Below are positions 14,832-18,583 of a stretch of 18,583 nt of DNA, piece by piece; the stretch's first letter is position 1, and every line of letters starts with the position of its first letter. Under the pieces are notes generated by a model. That model worked only from the letters and a program-made list of their open reading frames with translations, had not been told where the DNA came from and did no database searches. This DNA comes from Campylobacterota bacterium. GTDB lineage: Bacteria; Campylobacterota; Campylobacteria; Campylobacterales; JAADDG01. The position numbers were made by a program, and so were the translations under genes. Location of the stretch: contig JAADDG010000016.1 in assembly GCA_013154075.1 (NCBI GenBank), positions 1 to 18,583 of the forward strand, read 5' to 3'.

Positions 14832-15159
14832 AGGAGATATTTGGTTAGTTAATTTAAATCCCGTCAAAAAGAATAATGAGATGGGAAAAATAAGACCGGC
14901 CGTTATTTTCCAAAATAATGAATTAATTCAAAATAATTATCCAACTACCATCATAATTCCTCTTTCAACTTTTCTTATAGACGATGCCGAACCCATTAGA
15001 ATGAGAATAACAAAAAGAGACAGCTTAGAAAAAGATTCTGATATAGTTTTAACTCAGATTAGAGCTATTGATAATTCGAGATTTGTAAAAAAAATAGCTT
15101 CTTTAACAAATAATGAGATGCAAAAACTAAAACAACTTTTTGATGAGATAGTAGGATAA
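14818..15159 (+). CDS. PemK/MazF-family mRNA interferase toxin
   Basis: A 113-residue toxin of the MazF/PemK/Kid fold, predicted to cleave mRNA at a short recognition sequence. KGDIWLVNLNP (5-15), the MGKIRPAVIFQNN block (22-34) with the conserved arginine R26, the strand TTIIIPLST (43-51) and VLTQIRAIDNSRF (77-89) are all present, so the active-site framework looks intact. The C-terminal helix (about 97-113) is normal. Translation is probably coupled to the antitoxin by a 14-base overlap. The cleavage sequence cannot be predicted from this. There is no sign of inactivation, in contrast to the neighbouring antitoxin pseudogene. Confidence 0.92.
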   Translation: MTLCKGDIWLVNLNPVKKNNEMGKIRPAVIFQNNELIQNNYPTTIIIPLSTFLIDDAEPIRMRITKRDSLEKDSDIVLTQIRAIDNSRFVKKIASLTNNEMQKLKQLFDEIVG

Positions 15160-15171
15160 AAATATATTTAA

Positions 15172-15258
15172 AACTATCTTTTAAAAGAATATCATTATAG
15201 AGAGGCTGTTAGATTTGGAGATGTAGAATATCTTACAATAGATGATTTTGTTATTTGA
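15172..15258 (+). pseudogene. Short coding vestige without a start codon
   Basis: Between the toxin gene and the hairpin, one frame reads 28 protein-like codons bounded by stops at 15169-15171 and 15256-15258: NYLLKEYHYREAV, then RFGDVEYLTIDDFVI. The composition is far less random than the surrounding AT-rich spacer, yet there is no ATG, GTG or TTG start near the beginning and no ribosome site. It looks like the surviving C-terminus of a deleted gene. I do not recognise the family. Confidence 0.35.
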
Positions 15259-15274
15259 AATAATAATCTATTTT

Positions 15275-15296
15275 AGGGCGCGATTTTCCGCGCTCT
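15275..15296. terminator. GC-rich hairpin between convergent genes (candidate terminator)
   Basis: AGGGCGCG (15275-15282) pairs with CGCGCTCT (15289-15296) across a six-base loop, an 8-bp stem with one G-T pair. It sits between the plus-strand toxin gene and the minus-strand MidA-type gene, four bases past the latter's stop. Neither side has a clean T-run (a TATTTTTT follows about ten bases later on plus), so it is a weak or bidirectional terminator candidate, or an mRNA 3'-end stabiliser. Confidence 0.5.
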
Positions 15297-15300
15297 AATG

Positions 15301-16335
15301 TCAGTATTTTTTACATCTAAACATCTTAAATCTCTCTCCCATGAATGCGGGATCGATTAGTACTTTCGCTCTATTTAGTTCGTTGAAGTAGGTTTTTTCA
15401 TCCACATTTTTTCTAAGCATATCCAAAAGCTCTATCAATCCAAATTCGGTTAAGGCCGTTATTTGGCTTTTAAATTCCAAATCTTTAGCCCCTTGATCTT
15501 GAAAACAGTCCATCAGATGTTGGAAATGTACATCGTAGGTGATATCCGATTTTTTAAATAGTGTTTTTAAAGAGACATTTTTATCGATATTTTCATCTCT
15601 TGCAAATTTTGTGAGAGCGAAAAACGGATATACTTGATGTTTGCTATAAATTCTTAGAGATATATCTCCTCTTGCAAATTTTTCTCCATAATCGAAAGTT
15701 ATAAATTCATATTTTTCTATAGCATTAGTTAAATCTTTTGCAAATTCTTCATATCCTATTGCGATTTCTCCCGTTTTTATGCCATATTTTTTTGATATTT
15801 TCGTACAGTATTCGTCCATTTCTCTAAATTCAAGCTCGAAATTCTCATCTATATAGAGCTGTTTTTCGTCTTTTATCACTTCGCATTTGAAAGCGTCAAA
15901 AATTTCGTTTGATATCACGAAAGCCTCATTTAGTTCCATCTCGTAGAAGGATTTGAAATGTTTTAGTTTTATGGCGTCTCCAAAAGATTGTTTAAAATAC
16001 TCTTTTTGGGCTTTTATATTCTCCTCTTGCGGTTCCAAGATAGCGAAAGTCAAAGTTTTCAATAGCTGAGGCTTTAGCGTGTAGATAAACTGAATGATAT
16101 CTGCAAGCAGATATCCTTGATGGGCTCCTACTTCGAGTATGTATGAATTTGGGGATAAAAATCCCTCTTCTACGCTTTTTAGAAATCTTTTTGCTATCGA
16201 ACCGCCGAAAAACATACTGCTGCTTACGGCGGTATAGAAATCTCCTTTTTTCCCTATCTCTCTAAATCTGGCATAATATCCGTTCGGCGCATAGAGCCAC
16301 TCTTGCATAAAATCGCTAAATTTTCTAAAAGCCAT
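15301..16335 (-). CDS. MidA/NDUFAF7-family SAM-dependent methyltransferase
   Basis: A 344-residue member of the COG1565/MidA family; the mitochondrial relative NDUFAF7 methylates an arginine of a complex I subunit. The N-terminal block has FSDFMQEWLYAPNGYY (6-21) and GDFYTAV (31-37). The SAM site is LEVGAHQGYL (67-76). ISNEIFDAF (141-149) corresponds to the family's SNExxDA motif, FITFDYGE lies mid-protein, and VHFQHLMD is near the place of the conserved HVDF-type block. It is shorter than many family members. The ATG overlaps the argD stop by one base (TAATG), so the two share a transcript. Whether it acts on NADH dehydrogenase in this organism is not known from sequence. Confidence 0.88.
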   Translation of the reverse strand: MAFRKFSDFMQEWLYAPNGYYARFREIGKKGDFYTAVSSSMFFGGSIAKRFLKSVEEGFLSPNSYILEVGAHQGYLLADIIQFIYTLKPQLLKTLTFAILEPQEENIKAQKEYFKQSFGDAIKLKHFKSFYEMELNEAFVISNEIFDAFKCEVIKDEKQLYIDENFELEFREMDEYCTKISKKYGIKTGEIAIGYEEFAKDLTNAIEKYEFITFDYGEKFARGDISLRIYSKHQVYPFFALTKFARDENIDKNVSLKTLFKKSDITYDVHFQHLMDCFQDQGAKDLEFKSQITALTEFGLIELLDMLRKNVDEKTYFNELNRAKVLIDPAFMGERFKMFRCKKY

Positions 16336-17522
16336 TAAGAAGCTACCTTTTTAAATACTTCCGTAAGTCTCTCAAAACCTTTATCTATTTCATCTTTTGT
16401 GATGGTTAGAGGCGGCAGGAATCTAAGAGTGTTTCTTCCCGCTTTCAAGACCAAGACACCGTTTTTGAAAGCTTCGTTTATAAGGGAGCTTAAAATATCT
16501 CCGTCTTTGATTCTAAGTCCTCTCATGAAGCCTATCCCAACTTCCTTTAGAACAATTGAGTTAAATTTTTTGGCTAAAGCTTTGGTTTTCTCTTCGAAGT
16601 ATATAAATCTCTCGTCAAGTCTGCCTGAGTCTTTCTCTTCCTGCAAGATGTCCAAAACTTCATTTGCCGCGGAAGTTACGAGATAGTTGCCTCCGAAAGT
16701 GCTTCCGTGATCTCCGGGTTTGAAGATATCTTTGAGGTTTGTCATTATGGCGCCTATCGGCACTCCTCCTCCAAGTCCTTTGGCCAAAGTGATGATATCG
16801 GGCTCTATTTCATACAGATTGGAAGCCAAAAGCTCTCCGGTTCTAAAAATACCGGTTTGTACTTCGTCTATTATCAAAAGTATATCTTTCTCTTTTAGAA
16901 ATTTCTCAAGCTCTTTTACTTTTTGCTTCTCTTGCGGTTCTACTCCTCCCTCTCCCTGTATCAACTCTATCATTACCGCTATCGTCTTTTCGTCGCAAAG
17001 AGAAGGTATTTGATCTATATCTTTTGCATATACGAATCCGTCCGGAAAGGGGCCGAAATAGTTGTGCATCTTCTCTTGTCCCGTAGCCTTCAAAGCGGTT
17101 ATGGTTCTTCCGTGAAAGGAGTTTTCTAAAGTGATTATTTTGTATCTTTTGGGTTCTCCTTCCACTTCTCCATATTTTCGGGCTATTTTGATAGCTCCCT
17201 CATTCGCTTCGGCTCCGCTGTTTGCAAAAAAGCATCTCATATCGTATCCGCTTCTTTCTACGAGTTTTTTGGCCAATATCGCTTGAGGTTCTATTAGATA
17301 TAGGTTTGAGATGTGGATTATGTTTTTGGCGCTTTTGCAAATTGCGTTTGCAACTCTTTCGTTTGCGTGTCCGACACTTACTACGCCTATACCGCTTGTA
17401 AAATCTATATAATCTTTTCCCTCTTCGTCAAAAACCGTTGCGTTTTTGCCTTTCTTGAAATTTACGTAATTTCTGGCGTAGGAGTGCAAAATATAGGTTT
17501 GATCCATCTCTTTTAGAGTCAT
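16335..17522 (-). CDS. argD: Acetylornithine aminotransferase
   Basis: Class III PLP aminotransferase converting N-acetylglutamate semialdehyde to N-acetylornithine in arginine synthesis; many ArgD enzymes also act in lysine synthesis. FTSGIGVVSVGHA (41-53), ANSGAEANEGAIK (100-112) and SFHGRT (135-140) bind phosphate and substrate. LIIDEVQTG (216-224) carries D219, which contacts the PLP ring nitrogen. K248 in TLAKGLGGG is the Schiff-base lysine. It is 395 residues, family length. I keep the ATG at 17522: AAGG lies six bases upstream, whereas the next in-frame ATG (17507) has only a too-close AAAGAG. It is transcribed with the MidA-type gene downstream. Other class III aminotransferases (GABA, ornithine) are less likely by motif spacing. 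Confidence 0.92.
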   Translation of the reverse strand: MTLKEMDQTYILHSYARNYVNFKKGKNATVFDEEGKDYIDFTSGIGVVSVGHANERVANAICKSAKNIIHISNLYLIEPQAILAKKLVERSGYDMRCFFANSGAEANEGAIKIARKYGEVEGEPKRYKIITLENSFHGRTITALKATGQEKMHNYFGPFPDGFVYAKDIDQIPSLCDEKTIAVMIELIQGEGGVEPQEKQKVKELEKFLKEKDILLIIDEVQTGIFRTGELLASNLYEIEPDIITLAKGLGGGVPIGAIMTNLKDIFKPGDHGSTFGGNYLVTSAANEVLDILQEEKDSGRLDERFIYFEEKTKALAKKFNSIVLKEVGIGFMRGLRIKDGDILSSLINEAFKNGVLVLKAGRNTLRFLPPLTITKDEIDKGFERLTEVFKKVAS

Positions 17523-17549
17523 TTTCGGCCTTTTTGTTTTTTTATTGAG

Positions 17550-17555
17550 ATTATA
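17550..17555 (-). promoter_or_regulatory. -10 element of the argD transcript
   Basis: TATAAT on the minus strand preceded by TTTTTGC, giving an extended -10 (TGC-TATAAT) 28 bases before the argD ATG. No clear -35. This pattern matches other promoter candidates in the window. Confidence 0.55.
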
Positions 17556-17609
17556 GCAAAAAGAGTGTGATAAAATTAGGTAAAGAAGTTTTTATATAAA
17601 AGGATTGTT

Positions 17610-18503
17610 ATGAAAAAAGGTAAGAAAATTTCTTTGGTATTAGGAAGCGGAGGAGCGAGAGGCTATGCTCATATAGGAGTAATAGAGGAGCTTACCAAAA
17701 GAGGATATGAGATAGTCTCTATTAGCGGATCCTCTATGGGGGCTTTGATAGGAGGACTTTACGCCTGCGGAAAGCTTGATCTTTATAAAGAGTGGGTTTT
17801 GGATTTGGATGCTTTGGATGTGGCTTCACTGCTTGATATATCGTGGGATCTTAGGGGGTTTATAGGCGGTGAGAAGGTTTTGAACAAACTCTCTCAAATA
17901 GTGGGGAAACAAAATATTGAAGATCTTCCCATTAAATTTACGGCAGTTGCGACGAATCTCAAGACAAACAAAGAGGTTTGGTTTCAAGAGGGAGATCTTT
18001 TGAAAGCGATTAGAGCTTCGATATCGATTCCTACTTTTTTTACACCGGTGGAGATGAATGGAATGCTTTTGGTGGATGGAGGAGTGCTAAATCCTTTGCC
18101 CGTAGCTCCTACGATGTCGGATCATACCGATATGACGATAGCGGTAAATCTCTATGCGGATGTGCCCAAACCGAAAATAGAGCTTTCAAAAGATGAGGAG
18201 GAGAAACAGAGCAAGTTTGAACAGATTTTGAATGATTTTTTGCAAAAGGCTCAAAGTTTTATGAATTTTTCCAAAGAGGACAAAGAGAGCTATCATGTGT
18301 TTGATATCATGCATATGAGTTTTGAATGTATCCAAAATACTATGATTAGATATAGGTTGTCGGGTTACTATCCTGATTATATTATAGAAATCTCAAGAGA
18401 TGTGTGCGGAGCGTATGATTTTTATAAGGCTTATGAAGTTATAGAGGCGGGAAGAGTGGCGGCAAGAGAAGCTCTTAAAAATATGGAAAATAAAAATATA
18501 TGA
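17610..18503 (+). CDS. Patatin-like phospholipase family protein (RssA/YchK type)
   Basis: A 297-residue putative serine acyl hydrolase. The oxyanion-hole loop GSGGARG is at 12-18, the nucleophile S42 lies in GSSMG (40-44), and the dyad aspartate is D156 in VDGGVLNPLP, so the Ser-Asp dyad is complete. There is no signal peptide, so it is expected in the cytosol or at the membrane. The C-terminal part (about 190-297), with DEEEKQSKFEQI and a helical YDFYKAYEVIEAGR tail, is as in bacterial single-domain patatins. The ATG has an AAAGGA site about five bases upstream. It diverges from argD across 87 bases; GATAAA (17569-17574) with TTGAGA (17545-17550) is a weak promoter candidate. The substrate (phospholipid or other ester) is unknown. 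Confidence 0.9.
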   Translation: MKKGKKISLVLGSGGARGYAHIGVIEELTKRGYEIVSISGSSMGALIGGLYACGKLDLYKEWVLDLDALDVASLLDISWDLRGFIGGEKVLNKLSQIVGKQNIEDLPIKFTAVATNLKTNKEVWFQEGDLLKAIRASISIPTFFTPVEMNGMLLVDGGVLNPLPVAPTMSDHTDMTIAVNLYADVPKPKIELSKDEEEKQSKFEQILNDFLQKAQSFMNFSKEDKESYHVFDIMHMSFECIQNTMIRYRLSGYYPDYIIEISRDVCGAYDFYKAYEVIEAGRVAAREALKNMENKNI

Positions 18504-18521
18504 TTTTTTTTATCTTTTTGC

Positions 18522-18527
18522 TAAAAT
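18522..18527 (+). promoter_or_regulatory. Extended -10 candidate for the last, partial gene
   Basis: TAAAAT preceded by TTTTTGC (TGn extension), 29 bases before the following ATG. No hairpin is seen between the patatin gene and this point, so some read-through from the patatin gene is possible. Confidence 0.4.
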
Positions 18528-18556
18528 TCCCATAGAAAATTTTCAAAAGGATCGAT

Positions 18557-18583
18557 ATGAAACTATCTTCACGCATTAACTCT
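18557..18583 (+). CDS. Start of a gene cut by the window edge (possibly a PLP aminotransferase)
   Basis: ATG at 18557 with AAAAGG six bases upstream opens nine codons, MKLSSRINS, to the window end. Campylobacterota aspartate aminotransferases often begin in a similar way (M-x-L-S-x-R-hydrophobic), but nine residues do not allow a firm call. Confidence 0.4.

Noticed and set aside
1..18583. CRISPR array, tRNA/rRNA genes, insertion sequences
   Set aside because: No regularly spaced repeats, no cloverleaf or rRNA-like stretch, and no transposase-like product were seen anywhere in the window.

Overview
The window looks like a chromosomal segment of a low-GC, AT-biased Campylobacterota (epsilonproteobacterial) species. 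The evidence is AGA-dominated arginine codons, short intergenic gaps, extended -10 promoters with poor -35 boxes, and housekeeping genes (queC, ybeY, argD, a MidA-type methyltransferase, a RssA-like patatin) that resemble members of that phylum. The phylum assignment is inference from sequence character, not a database result.

Layout. Positions 1-993 (minus strand) hold ybeY followed by the 5' part of a CaCA-family cation antiporter. queC (1076-1750, plus) diverges from ybeY across a symmetric TATAATTATA promoter core. A 543-residue secreted protein of unassigned family (1747-3378, minus) converges on queC, and their 3' ends overlap. It carries a MACPF/perforin-like signature and is visibly more AT-rich than its neighbours. 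A roughly 320-bp AT-rich spacer separates it from the main locus.

Positions 3698-14209 are one tightly packed, probably single-transcript surface-glycan operon of ten genes: UDP-glucose 6-dehydrogenase, UDP-glucuronate 4-epimerase-like enzyme, WbpO/TviB-type UDP-HexNAc 6-dehydrogenase, rfbA, rfbB, an ArnC/DPM1-like GT2, an ArnE/ArnF-like four-helix membrane protein, wecE, a large GT-C-like membrane protein, and a class I SAM methyltransferase. The first three genes make acidic UDP-sugars. The next group reads as a pathway: RfbA and RfbB make dTDP-4-keto-6-deoxyglucose and WecE aminates it to dTDP-4-amino-4,6-dideoxygalactose (Fuc4N). The GT2 would load it on polyprenyl phosphate, the ArnE-like protein would flip it, and the GT-C-like protein would transfer it in the periplasm. 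This resembles the aminoarabinose (Arn) route rebuilt around Fuc4N. No N-acyltransferase, formyltransferase, rfbC or rfbD is present in the window.

Positions 14188-15300 are a small plastic island: a ribbon-helix-helix antitoxin pseudogene killed by one stop codon, an intact RHH antitoxin/MazF toxin pair with three 8-bp-phased AATAC repeats at its promoter, a 28-codon coding vestige, and a GC-rich hairpin. Positions 15301-17522 (minus) carry argD and a MidA-type methyltransferase. A patatin-like phospholipase gene (17610-18503, plus) and the first nine codons of another gene close the window.
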